Origin: JBMYQA01 sp049600855
Lineage (GTDB): Bacteria > Bacteroidota > Bacteroidia > Cytophagales > Flammeovirgaceae
Assembly: GCA_049600855.1 (NCBI GenBank)
Contig: JBMYQA010000105.1
Span: 1 to 18,359 of the forward strand
DNA: 18,359 bases
Reading direction: 5' to 3'
Numbering within the stretch: position 1 is the stretch's first letter; each line of letters starts with the position of its first letter. Shown here in pieces: positions 7,667 through 15,007 of the stretch. Below the pieces are notes generated by a model. That model saw only the letters and a program-made list of their open reading frames with translations, was not told where the DNA came from and made no database searches. A program made the position numbers and the translations under genes.

Positions 7667-8407
7667 TTATTCGCCTGGAAATTTGAAAATATCATCGGAA
7701 AGCTTTCCATTTACTTCTACTGTTTTGAAAGTAATTTTTTGGAAAGTTTGACCATTTACTTTTTGTTCCATGTAATGAGGAATCATCAATTTTCCTACCT
7801 CTTGGTAATCACTAAAAAACATTTCTGAAGTTGTGCCTTTCATGGGCCCCGACTTCGCTGTACTACGCACCATTACAGGAACATAGTTCTCCGCATCAAA
7901 GAAATGATACTCTGTAGCCTCGTCTTTGTCGTTGTTTTTATTTTTTACCACTTTTAATTTAAAGCAAGATACCCCATCAATCTCTTCTTTCCCTTCTAAG
8001 GTAATTTCGTGCCCTTTTTTCTTGTGCTCGATGTATAATGGTTCAAACTCAACACTGTTTTTTAATTCTGTGGCTTGCTCTTCTGGTAATTTTTGAGCGC
8101 TAGTAGCCCCTGCAAATGGGTTGATCATCCACGCAGTTTCGCCATCAAATGCCTGCGGAATCATGGTCATGTTATTGATAGACAGCTCTACTTTCATTTT
8201 ATTAGGTGCTTTTGAATACACAGTCACAGGGATATCCATTCCTTGTGCAAATGCACTCCCTTCCATTTTCATGGAACTCATTTTTTTCCACGCCTTCTTT
8301 CCGCCTACTGTTTCGTAATATTTATCTAAAATCTCATCTACTGATTGCGCTTGAGTAGTGGCACAGATAAATAAACCTAAAACAAGTAATACTAGATTTC
8401 GTCTCAT
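7667..8407 (-). CDS. Exported LolA-fold (outer-membrane lipoprotein-sorting-like) protein
   Basis: This 246-residue protein has a clear signal peptide (residues 1-20, cleavage in TTQA-Q). It follows the pattern of Bacteroidota proteins labelled outer-membrane lipoprotein-sorting protein: the opening VDEILDKYYETVGGKKAWKKM, then strands such as MKMEGSAFAQGMDIPVTVYSK, a WMINPF segment, and a C-terminal half (GVSCFKLKVVK, YHFFDAENYVPVMVRS) with the half-barrel rhythm of LolA/LolB. True LolA carries lipoproteins across the periplasm; paralogues of this sort are many per genome and their cargo is mostly unknown, so I would not call it lolA. It is periplasmic by signal peptide. A strong terminator follows it, and a 367-base non-coding stretch precedes it, so it appears to be its own transcription unit. 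Confidence 0.8.
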   Translation of the reverse strand: MRRNLVLLVLGLFICATTQAQSVDEILDKYYETVGGKKAWKKMSSMKMEGSAFAQGMDIPVTVYSKAPNKMKVELSINNMTMIPQAFDGETAWMINPFAGATSAQKLPEEQATELKNSVEFEPLYIEHKKKGHEITLEGKEEIDGVSCFKLKVVKNKNNDKDEATEYHFFDAENYVPVMVRSTAKSGPMKGTTSEMFFSDYQEVGKLMIPHYMEQKVNGQTFQKITFKTVEVNGKLSDDIFKFPGE

Positions 8408-8603
8408 AAGATGTTTAGTTAGGTAAATAAAGTTTTACACAAGTGGTATCGTTCATTTTTCGATACATTTCCTTGGAGTTTTCATGCAAGCTAAGGTGAT
8501 TTCATTCCTTCTAAAAATAAAAAAATGACAAGCGGCAAAAAACCCGACCTTCAGACTTGCAAGTAATTAGTAACTACTTTGTGTCAATTATTACAACAGT
8601 TCA

Positions 8604-8611
8604 CAAATTTA
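8604..8611 (-). promoter_or_regulatory. Possible Bacteroidota -7 box (TAAATTTG) for the LolA-fold gene
   Basis: It matches TAnnTTTG exactly on the minus strand, but about 200 bases before the start codon and without a clear -33 TTG. If real, the 5' leader is long and contains the GTATCG hairpin. Confidence 0.3.
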
Positions 8612-8684
8612 TTTGTTTGAAGCAAATAAAACTGTTTGAATGTTATTCATAAGTACTGATTAGGTTTTGTAATAAAGGATTAGT

Positions 8685-8696
8685 TAAGCGCTTGGC
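8685..8696. repeat. Palindromic element TAAGCGCTTGGC
   Basis: It contains the self-complementary core AAGCGCTT and matches 10281-10292 (TAAGCGCTTAGC) in 11 of 12 bases. The two copies flank the esterase gene. Confidence 0.3.
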
Positions 8697-8712
8697 GAAG
8701 CTCTACATATAT

Positions 8713-8730
8713 AAAAATCTAATAATCAGA
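8713..8730 (-). terminator. Weak terminator after the esterase gene
   Basis: On the minus strand a short TCTGA/TTAGA stem with one G-T pair is followed by five T. It lies 45 bases after the esterase stop codon. It is small and may be chance. Confidence 0.3.
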
Positions 8731-8774
8731 CACTTAACAAATATCTTTCGTCTAAATCACTCGTTCATTTTAGG

Positions 8775-9932
8775 TTACTGTTCCAATTCATAAGCCCATT
8801 TTAGCGCTCTAGGAAGCTCTTCTTGCCAAAATCGCTCATTGTGTTTTCCACCTTGAATGATAGCCGTTTGAAGATTTTCCTTTGTATACTTTCCTGTTTT
8901 CTCTAGGATTGCCTGCATCTTCTTGGTTCCATTCACCATCATCGCCCCTTCTTCTGCTCCCATTAGTATGTAAATTTTAGGACATGGCCCTTCAGCTAAT
9001 TTTTCGGCATCTACATACACCTGATCGTTGAACCAGAATGAAGGAGAGAATACAAATAGCTTACCAAAAACTTCAGGAAATTCGATACCTGCGCAAAAGG
9101 AAATCAAGCCTCCCATCGAGCTGCCCCCAATTGCTGTATATTCTCGTTCAGGCAATGTTCTAAACTCCGCGTCAATCACAGGTTTTAGGGTATTTACAAC
9201 AAAATCCAAATACTGTAAGCCTTCCCCTCCCCCGTATTTAGGATGAGTATACGGAGAATATTCATTCAACCGCAAGGTATCACCATGATCTATTCCTACG
9301 ATGATGGCTTTAAAATTATATTCAGATTCAAAATCGAGTAGTGTTTCATCGGCTTCCCACTCTCCAAAAGGAGCTACCAAATTATCAAATAGATTCTGCC
9401 CATCTTGCATGTAAATCACAGGATAACGCGCTGTTGATGACTCGTAGTCGGAAGGCAAGCACACCCAAATTCTCCGTTTTCTTCCCAGTTGAGGCATATC
9501 CATCGCTTCGCGAAATACATGCACTTGCGCAGTGGCAGATGAATTAGGTGCCTTGATATCCCAACCTTTAATGGTGTCGTTAAGGGTGAGTTTCCCCCCC
9601 AGATAGTTGACTTCTCGATTTGCCACATTTCCTCCATTGCCATCCGCTTCAGGCGTTTCCCAACTTCCACGAGTATATTTATATTCTAAGCTTCCTTTTA
9701 CATGGGCAGGAAATTTTTTTTTCAGCTTAAAAATGCCTTTTCCTACTGGTTTTAATTGAAAAGCCGAATCAGCTGGATTCCAGCCATTAAAATTGCCAGC
9801 TACATAAATTGCCGTATTTTTTGAGTTATGAGGTGCGGGTGAAAATACCTTAAAAGTTACTGTAGATTCTTTAGGTCCTCCTCCACATGAAAATAAAAAA
9901 AGACTAGCTAAATAGGTAAATATGCGTTGCAT
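8775..9932 (-). CDS. Lipoprotein esterase (Esterase D/Fes-like) with E-set domain
   Basis: This 385-residue putative lipoprotein has a hydrophobic leader ending in a lipobox-like LFSC (C16), followed by GGG. Residues about 25-127 form an E-set/CBM48-like domain (VAGNFNGWNPADSAFQL) as found before carbohydrate-active or esterase domains. The alpha/beta-hydrolase domain (about 135-385) belongs to the putative esterase family that includes enterochelin esterase and feruloyl or acetyl esterases. It shows YMQDGQNLFD (174-183), the nucleophile elbow GSSMG (S272), and a late GGKHNERFW with probable catalytic H364; the acid is probably E327 or E328. It would act on a soluble ester outside the cytoplasm, attached to an envelope membrane. 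The substrate cannot be named: siderophore and xylan-side-chain esters are both possible, and no TonB receptor or glycosidase lies nearby. It is divergent from the Tat/T9SS gene. Confidence 0.85.
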   Translation of the reverse strand: MQRIFTYLASLFLFSCGGGPKESTVTFKVFSPAPHNSKNTAIYVAGNFNGWNPADSAFQLKPVGKGIFKLKKKFPAHVKGSLEYKYTRGSWETPEADGNGGNVANREVNYLGGKLTLNDTIKGWDIKAPNSSATAQVHVFREAMDMPQLGRKRRIWVCLPSDYESSTARYPVIYMQDGQNLFDNLVAPFGEWEADETLLDFESEYNFKAIIVGIDHGDTLRLNEYSPYTHPKYGGGEGLQYLDFVVNTLKPVIDAEFRTLPEREYTAIGGSSMGGLISFCAGIEFPEVFGKLFVFSPSFWFNDQVYVDAEKLAEGPCPKIYILMGAEEGAMMVNGTKKMQAILEKTGKYTKENLQTAIIQGGKHNERFWQEELPRALKWAYELEQ

Positions 9933-9992
9933 GTTAATTCGTTTTGATCACAAATTGTCCCTGATAATCGTCGCATTTGTGAGTGAAGTTCT

Positions 9993-10000
9993 CAAAAATA
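9993..10000 (-). promoter_or_regulatory. Candidate -7 box (TATTTTTG) for the esterase gene
   Basis: It is an exact TAnnTTTG match on the minus strand, 60 bases before the esterase ATG. No good -33 TTG is seen at the expected spacing. Confidence 0.4.
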
Positions 10001-10280
10001 AGCCCAAAATAGCGAACTTAAAAAAGCTATTTCTCCTAGAACAGGTTTAAATAACGTTTTTTTGGTCTTTTAGGAAACCCTTTGGAACTATCTTCTTGTT
10101 TTTTTAGGCTACTTTTTTCGAAAAAGTCTCTAAAACTCAAACACTTTCGGTTCGCTGATGCAATTCAAAGAGTCTCTTAAGTTTAGGAAATGCCAGTCTC
10201 TTCCTTAAAAATATCACAATTCAAAAAGCTTGGCCTATAAACGGTTTCACGTATTGGTAGCGAACTACATTATCGAAAAG

Positions 10281-10292
10281 TAAGCGCTTAGC
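10281..10292. repeat. Palindromic element TAAGCGCTTAGC
   Basis: Its first ten bases are a perfect palindrome. It resembles 8685-8696 and lies about 80 bases upstream of the Tat/T9SS gene -7 box, so it is a possible operator. Confidence 0.35.
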
Positions 10293-10369
10293 TTTACATG
10301 GCGTATAGGTTCACAAAAGCATAAACAAATATTAGCTTAACAAAGTGTAGTAGATTCATACATATGTTC

Positions 10370-10377
10370 TATCTTTG
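10370..10377 (+). promoter_or_regulatory. Candidate -7 box (TATCTTTG) for the Tat/T9SS gene
   Basis: It is an exact match to the Bacteroidota primary-sigma -7 consensus TAnnTTTG, 36 bases before the ATG at 10414. The -33 region shows no clear TTG. Confidence 0.5.
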
Positions 10378-10413
10378 ATTATTACTCACCTATTTCACTT
10401 AATGTAACTTCTC

Positions 10414-11286
10414 ATGAAAACAACTACCAATCCCTCACGTAGGAAGTTTATCTACACTTCTGCTGTTTTATCTGCTGGCTTAAGCTTTGGAAATTTCAGC
10501 ACGTTTGCAAAAGATAAAAAAACGCCTAAAGCCATTCCTCATTTTGTTAATCCAGAAAAGTTTGAGAACAATCTTAGAAAGAACATCCTTTTTGGCGAAA
10601 ATCCAATTAGAATTAAAGGAAGAGTTTATGATGGAAACAAAGCATTAGTAAAAGGTGCCAAGCTGACCTTGTGGCATAACGATGAAGATGGTGTTTTCCA
10701 TAAGCATCAGTATCGAGGAAAAATACTTTCTGATTCTAAAGGAAACTATACCTTTAGTAGTTACAAACCTGGAAAATACATCAAAGAAGACGGCTATAAG
10801 TCGCTGAAACGACTATTTCTTTTAGTTGAGGCAAAAGGCTATGAGCCTCAATTAAATACGGTCTATTTTACTTTTGACAACTTCGCGAATATTGACGGGG
10901 AGACTTATGAAAAAAGCAGTATTATTCCAAGACCTTCTTTACCCATAGCACAAATGAAAGGTGGAGAATTACAGATTTCATATGACATTTATATCAAGCG
11001 AACAAATGAACCAATTAAAATAGCCGATCAAACACCCAATATTGAGGTGTATCCTAATCCTGTGGTTTCTGAAGCTTATGTAGATATTGATGGAGATCAA
11101 TTGGGAGAAGTTTCAGTCACCTTATTAGATTTGAATGGCCGAGAGATCAATCGTTTTGAAATTGCGAAAGATGGTTTTCAAAAGGTAGCTCTCCCAGTTT
11201 CTAATTTGGGAGCAGGTATTTATTTTGTGCGAATTAACTCCGAAATACAGGGTATGTTCACCAAAAAGTTCTTGGTAAGACGATAG
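10414..11286 (+). CDS. Tat-exported intradiol-dioxygenase-like domain protein with T9SS sorting domain
   Basis: This 290-residue secreted protein has three parts. Residues 1-33 are a twin-arginine signal (SRRKFIYTS, then a hydrophobic stretch). Residues about 64-155 are a beta-sandwich like the intradiol ring-cleavage dioxygenases and transthyretin-like carriers: IRIKGRVYDGNKALVKGAKL, TLWHNDEDGVFHKHQYRG, SDSKGNYTFSSYKPGKY. Residues about 209-290 are a type A T9SS C-terminal domain (IEVYPNPV, LLDLNGREI, GAGIYFVRI, ending KKFLVRR). In true protocatechuate dioxygenases the segment after PGxY carries R-P-x-H-I-H, supplying two iron-ligand histidines; here it reads KRLFLLVEA, so ring-cleavage activity is unlikely. 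The protein is more likely a structural or binding secreted domain. Tat plus T9SS would mean it folds before crossing the inner membrane. It is convergent with the WG-repeat gene. Confidence 0.85.
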   Translation: MKTTTNPSRRKFIYTSAVLSAGLSFGNFSTFAKDKKTPKAIPHFVNPEKFENNLRKNILFGENPIRIKGRVYDGNKALVKGAKLTLWHNDEDGVFHKHQYRGKILSDSKGNYTFSSYKPGKYIKEDGYKSLKRLFLLVEAKGYEPQLNTVYFTFDNFANIDGETYEKSSIIPRPSLPIAQMKGGELQISYDIYIKRTNEPIKIADQTPNIEVYPNPVVSEAYVDIDGDQLGEVSVTLLDLNGREINRFEIAKDGFQKVALPVSNLGAGIYFVRINSEIQGMFTKKFLVRR

Positions 11287-11328
11287 ACTTCAGCAGTTCT
11301 CACTTTTTGAAAAATGCTTGCTATTCTG

Positions 11329-11346
11329 CAAAAAAGTCCTTTTTTG
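11329..11346. terminator. A/T hairpin, possible bidirectional terminator
   Basis: CAAAAAAG and CTTTTTTG pair perfectly around two bases. The A-run/T-run arrangement could terminate the Tat/T9SS gene on the + strand, 42 bases after its stop. The stem is A/T-only apart from its ends and therefore weak. Confidence 0.3.
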
Positions 11347-11456
11347 TCACGTCGATGGAAGCTGGGGTCGCACACGACAGATAGCTAAGTGTCACGTAGC
11401 TAAACGAACTCATTTGGCTTATTGTGGTACATGAGTTCATGTTCCAATGGGCACGT

Positions 11457-11483
11457 AGATTTCTCACATACGTTCGAAATGAC
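11457..11483 (-). repeat. REP-like sequence (GTCATTTCGAAC ... GAGAAATCT)
   Basis: On the minus strand it begins GTCATTTCGAAC and ends GAGAAATCT. From general knowledge, short intergenic repeats of this form are scattered through many Bacteroidota genomes. It is the only copy in this window and lies within the larger inverted-end element. Confidence 0.5.
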
Positions 11484-11514
11484 AAAGTGAGAATTGCTGA
11501 TGAACGAACCACAT

Positions 11515-14500
11515 TTACTGCAACTCCCAAATCCATGTACCATCAGGCTTGAGGTATCCAATTTTACCCTCATGTTCAATTCGGATAACCTCATCAGTCA
11601 CCACTTTAATAATATCGTTTTCAGCTTTGCTAATAAAGGTGCCTTGTAAGTTGGCGATGCCAAAAAAACCATCCTTACGAACTTTAAATACAGCACCCTC
11701 ATCGGCTAACACTTGATCGTAAATGGATTCATTTATAAAATTGCCATTTGAGTCAATCATTCGCCACAGACCATCATTCACTTTTTCCCACTTTACATCT
11801 TGAAGTGTGCCAAATGGGGTTTTGCGTTTGTAGCGCTTTCCATAAGTGGCTAAGTAGGCATTGCGTTGGGCACTCGTAAAACGTACTTTACTTTGATTCT
11901 CATTCATCTTTCGCGTTAACTCCCACACTTCTCCCCGTTTTACAAAGGCAATACCGCCAATAAAGTTGGTTACTTCATCATACTTGGTATAGTAAGCAGG
12001 CAGGCCTTCGGGAGTAATGTGTAAACTTCCAGACTTACTTTGCAAAATTGCTCGATTAGACTGAAACCCCTTACTAACCTGTCCTTCTAGGGTAATTTTG
12101 CCTAATTGCGCTCCTTTTTCATTAATAATGATTTGCTCATCTACAACGGCTTTCCCATCAGAAAACGCTAGTGCATTCTTGTATTTATGTGGAATAATGA
12201 GCTGGCCTTGTTGATTAATGTATCCCCACAATCGCTTAAATACTGCCGCTTTCCCTTCATTAAAATCAGTTGCTTTGCTAAACGTTGCTGGAATCACTTC
12301 TTTCCCTTGTTGGTTTAAATAGCCCCATTTTCTTTTACTGCGATCTTTATTAGCCGCTTGGAAATAGGCTAAGCCTTCGTGAAATGTCCCTAGTTGTTGA
12401 TACTTTGGCTTAATGATGATTTTGCCCTGTGCATTAGCCATTCCCTTCAGTTTATTGAGTTGAATAATGGCTAAGCCATTTTGATCGAATTCTGTGAGGT
12501 ACTTGTATTTGGGTAATTTGGTTCCTGAAGTACTTGTTTTAGCTTCATCCTCAAATGGATACTTTTTTACAATAGCTCCATTTCCATCTAATTCGTATAC
12601 CGAAGGATTCTTTTTATACACCTTTAATAGGGTTTTGTTAGAACCTGGTAAGTAGCGGATACCATCGTATTCGATAGGGATGAGCAGTTTGTTTTCTTTA
12701 CTGATTAGTCCATATTTACCCTCTTTTTTCACAATAGCGGCACCTGCTTTAAATTCACTGATGCGCTCATAGATAAAAGAAATTTTAGTTTCGCCTTTGT
12801 AATTGATGTATCCGAATTTACCTGAATCACTGGCACGTGCCCATTGGTTGGTATCCGCTAGTACGGCTTCAAAGTTCTCAACAGATGAAAAGGCGGGATT
12901 AAGTACTAACTTCCCATAATGATTGATGTACCCAAACTTTCCATCAGGACTAATGATTTTTGCAAGTCCTTTTTTAGCTTTCCAAGCATCCTCAAAGCCT
13001 TGAATTCCAGCGTATTTGGGAGTAACTACCTCTTCCCCTTGTGCATTAAGGTAACCGACAAATTTACCTTTTACTACGCGGGCTAACCCACTTTTGGCTT
13101 GCCATATAGAGTCAAAGTCAAAGATGTAATCGTAGTTGGGCGGGACAATCTCTTCTCCTGCTCGGTTTACATAACCATTTAATTTGTAACGCCTTTTGGG
13201 AGCACCTGCTATATTTTCAACAATGAGTTCATTCCCGATTTGCGCAATGCCATTTTTGAATGGAAAAAGTCTGCTACATGTAATACTTGCTGTCACTACT
13301 TCTTTGCCTTGGGTGTTGATCACGCCCCATTTACCTGCTCTACGCATAATGGCTTCTCCATTTTCAAATTCATCAATGGTATCGTAAATGAACTCCGTAA
13401 GTGCCGTGTTGTTCAGCGTGTATAATGCCCATTTACCCGTTCTACCTCTTCCTTTTTTTACCCGAACAACACCTTGCCTGGGCTGACCAATTCCATCGAA
13501 ACTAATGGGCAAGGCTACCGTTCCGTCAGGTTTAAGGCATCCGAACTTTCCATCTTTTTTGGCAATGGCATAGCCTTCTTTAAATTCACTCACTATGTCA
13601 TAAGCTAATGGAATGACTAATTGGGCATTTTCATCAATGAATCCAAACTTACTGCCAATATGAACATAAGCCCGTTGCTCATTGTAGTTGCCAATATTGG
13701 TGATTTTCTGACCATTAATTTGTTGGATGATTTCTCCAGATTTGTTGATGAGTCCATCCCAAAGGGTATCAATAGAAAGCCGAGCATAGTTGCTAGTTCT
13801 AAAATCACTTAATACCAAATCTTTGGCTTTGGTCTTCATCAAGATGTTCGCTTTTTGATGATCGATGAGGTAACACTCTAATTCTTTTTGATCATTTTCT
13901 AAAATCCCTAGAGAAAGTTGCGTTTCTTCATCTACGTTTACGGAGAAAAACTCCTTTCTGAGCAAGTTTTTCCCAAAGAAATCCACCAGTTTGTATCGAA
14001 ATCCTTCTTTAATCCATTGGGGTTTGTTAGCCTGTGGATTATTAGCTAACTCTTGGCGTTTTGTTGCTAAGGCCGCTTTTTTTTGGGCTAAGTCGAGTGC
14101 GGTCTGGTTGGTATATGTTTGTTGGCTTTTCACTTCAGCATCAGCTCCCAAAGTGATGAATGTAATGGTTTTTCCTTTAAATGCTTTGAGTTGATATTGA
14201 TCTAAAGCGATTTTGTCATATTCGGTAGGTAAAAGCAGTTTCCCTGATCGATCGAGCACGCCAAACTTAGCTCCTTGCTCCACTAAGGTGATGTCAAATC
14301 CATTCTGGAATGCTTCTACTCGATCAAAAACTGCTGCATGTAATACGTTTCCCTTTCGATCTGAAATGCCAATTTTCTGCTTGAAAACCATTTTATAGAG
14401 GTGAGCAGTCAACTGATCAATATTATCATACTCAGGTGCTACCACTAATTTTCCAGTTTCGTCCATCAAACCACATTGGCCGTTTTTCCAAACGGCAGCA

Positions 14501-14802
14501 GTCATATTTTGAAAAATCTTCACTTGTTGGTAGTCCGTCTCAAGAATTACCTTTGCCTGTTGATCAATAATGCCTACATTACCCGCTTTGCGAAATGTAG
14601 CCCATTGGCTTTTTTGATTGCTAGCGAATTGTACTTCCTTAAACTCACCAATAAAGTCATATTGCGGTTTAATGATCATCTTTCCTGATTCGTTAATTGC
14701 GCCCCATTTTCCAGCTTGTTTGATGGGTAACAGGTGTTGACCATTTACGAAAGAAAAATGAATGAAGAGAAATGCAGTGAAAAGCAGTTGAGTGACTTTC
14801 AT
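11515..14802 (-). CDS. Exported giant WG-repeat protein
   Basis: This 1095-residue protein has a signal peptide at residues 1-21 (cleavage after VNG). It consists of about 20 WG (KWG) repeats of 40-60 residues, each with the core W/F/Y-G-x-I/L-N/D-x-x-G-K-x-x-I/V-x-P-x-Y-D-x-I. Examples are KWGAINESGKMIIKPQYD near the start, FGYINHYGKLVLNPAF in the middle and WGYINQQGQLIIPHKY late. Two stretches do not fit: a helical Lys/Gln/Ala-rich segment around 230-320 and a Lys/Arg-rich segment in the last 130 residues. The last repeat ends at the C-terminus (IGYLKPDGTWIWELQ). No T9SS tail, lipobox or membrane helix is present, so it is probably periplasmic. WG-repeat proteins are thought to be binding or scaffold proteins; no enzyme activity is expected. 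It lies just downstream of the GAF phosphatase on the same strand. Confidence 0.9.
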   Translation of the reverse strand: MKVTQLLFTAFLFIHFSFVNGQHLLPIKQAGKWGAINESGKMIIKPQYDFIGEFKEVQFASNQKSQWATFRKAGNVGIIDQQAKVILETDYQQVKIFQNMTAAVWKNGQCGLMDETGKLVVAPEYDNIDQLTAHLYKMVFKQKIGISDRKGNVLHAAVFDRVEAFQNGFDITLVEQGAKFGVLDRSGKLLLPTEYDKIALDQYQLKAFKGKTITFITLGADAEVKSQQTYTNQTALDLAQKKAALATKRQELANNPQANKPQWIKEGFRYKLVDFFGKNLLRKEFFSVNVDEETQLSLGILENDQKELECYLIDHQKANILMKTKAKDLVLSDFRTSNYARLSIDTLWDGLINKSGEIIQQINGQKITNIGNYNEQRAYVHIGSKFGFIDENAQLVIPLAYDIVSEFKEGYAIAKKDGKFGCLKPDGTVALPISFDGIGQPRQGVVRVKKGRGRTGKWALYTLNNTALTEFIYDTIDEFENGEAIMRRAGKWGVINTQGKEVVTASITCSRLFPFKNGIAQIGNELIVENIAGAPKRRYKLNGYVNRAGEEIVPPNYDYIFDFDSIWQAKSGLARVVKGKFVGYLNAQGEEVVTPKYAGIQGFEDAWKAKKGLAKIISPDGKFGYINHYGKLVLNPAFSSVENFEAVLADTNQWARASDSGKFGYINYKGETKISFIYERISEFKAGAAIVKKEGKYGLISKENKLLIPIEYDGIRYLPGSNKTLLKVYKKNPSVYELDGNGAIVKKYPFEDEAKTSTSGTKLPKYKYLTEFDQNGLAIIQLNKLKGMANAQGKIIIKPKYQQLGTFHEGLAYFQAANKDRSKRKWGYLNQQGKEVIPATFSKATDFNEGKAAVFKRLWGYINQQGQLIIPHKYKNALAFSDGKAVVDEQIIINEKGAQLGKITLEGQVSKGFQSNRAILQSKSGSLHITPEGLPAYYTKYDEVTNFIGGIAFVKRGEVWELTRKMNENQSKVRFTSAQRNAYLATYGKRYKRKTPFGTLQDVKWEKVNDGLWRMIDSNGNFINESIYDQVLADEGAVFKVRKDGFFGIANLQGTFISKAENDIIKVVTDEVIRIEHEGKIGYLKPDGTWIWELQ

Positions 14803-14882
14803 AACGTTAGTGTTAGGCTATGTTGAACGTTAAGCAAACTTGTAACTTAATTCGTATTATCAATTGCTTGGTGAAACACAAA

Positions 14883-14903
14883 GCAACTTTCTCCAAAAGT
14901 TGC
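14883..14903 (-). repeat. Hairpin in the WG-gene leader
   Basis: GCAACTTT (14883-14890) and AAAGTTGC (14896-14903) form an 8-bp stem with a 5-base loop. On the minus strand it abuts the TATTTTTG box, so it would form at or near the transcript start; it could alternatively be the tail of the GAF-phosphatase transcript. Confidence 0.5.
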
Positions 14904-14910
14904 AAAAATA
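14903..14910 (-). promoter_or_regulatory. Candidate -7 box (TATTTTTG) for the WG-repeat gene
   Basis: It is an exact TAnnTTTG match on the minus strand, 100 bases before the WG-gene ATG. No clear -33 element is seen. Its last base overlaps the hairpin. Confidence 0.35.
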
Positions 14911-14980
14911 TCGCCACAAGTGGAATAGGAGTGAGATAAAATACGTGTTTTTAGTTGGAGTAGAATGGAAAGAAATATTC

Positions 14981-14995
14981 GTGATAAACACTATT
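14981..14995 (+). promoter_or_regulatory. Shared intergenic motif GTGATAAACACTATT, copy 3
   Basis: It is identical over 15 bases to the inverted copy at 858-872. It lies 12 bases past the GAF-phosphatase stop codon and 178 bases before the WG-gene start, upstream of that gene's -7 box. Confidence 0.4.
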
Positions 14996-15007
14996 AAAAA
15001 CAGTCTC

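Larger units (their letters stand above)
8408..8774. other. Intergenic region upstream of the LolA-fold gene
   Basis: These 367 non-coding bases contain a hairpin GTATCG/CGATAC (8446-8466) and an AT-rich stem-loop TTTATTTG/CAAATAAA (8608-8630). They also hold a minus-strand TAAATTTG box (8611-8604), the palindromic TAAGCGCTT element (8685-8693), and a weak terminator-like hairpin after the esterase gene (8713-8730). No plausible gene is seen. Confidence 0.5.
9933..10413. other. Divergent intergenic region between the esterase and Tat/T9SS genes
   Basis: This is a 481-base non-coding stretch. Near each gene lies a TAnnTTTG box. Between them are a perfect hairpin ACTTTTT-tcg-AAAAAGT (10111-10127), several T-runs (10056-10120) and the palindrome TAAGCGCTTA (10281-10290). 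No gene longer than a few codons is credible here. Confidence 0.55.
11290..11500. repeat. 211-bp intergenic element with 21-bp imperfect inverted ends
   Basis: The ends 11290-11310 and 11480-11500 are inverted copies matching at 18 of 21 positions (shared TCAGCA and TTCTCACTTT). Inside are GAACTCAT/ATGAGTTC (11406-11413 and 11431-11438), GTCG/CGAC (11367-11378), two TAGCTAA copies 16 bases apart (11382 and 11398), and CAAAAAAG-tc-CTTTTTTG (11329-11346). No open frame or target-site duplication is visible. It fills almost the whole gap between two convergent genes, as palindromic dispersed repeats or MITE-like elements do. Confidence 0.5.

Noticed and set aside
7667..8407. Calling the LolA-fold gene lolA itself
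   Set aside because: The sequence follows the broad Bacteroidota paralogue family and no partner Lol genes are nearby, so the true chaperone function is not supported.
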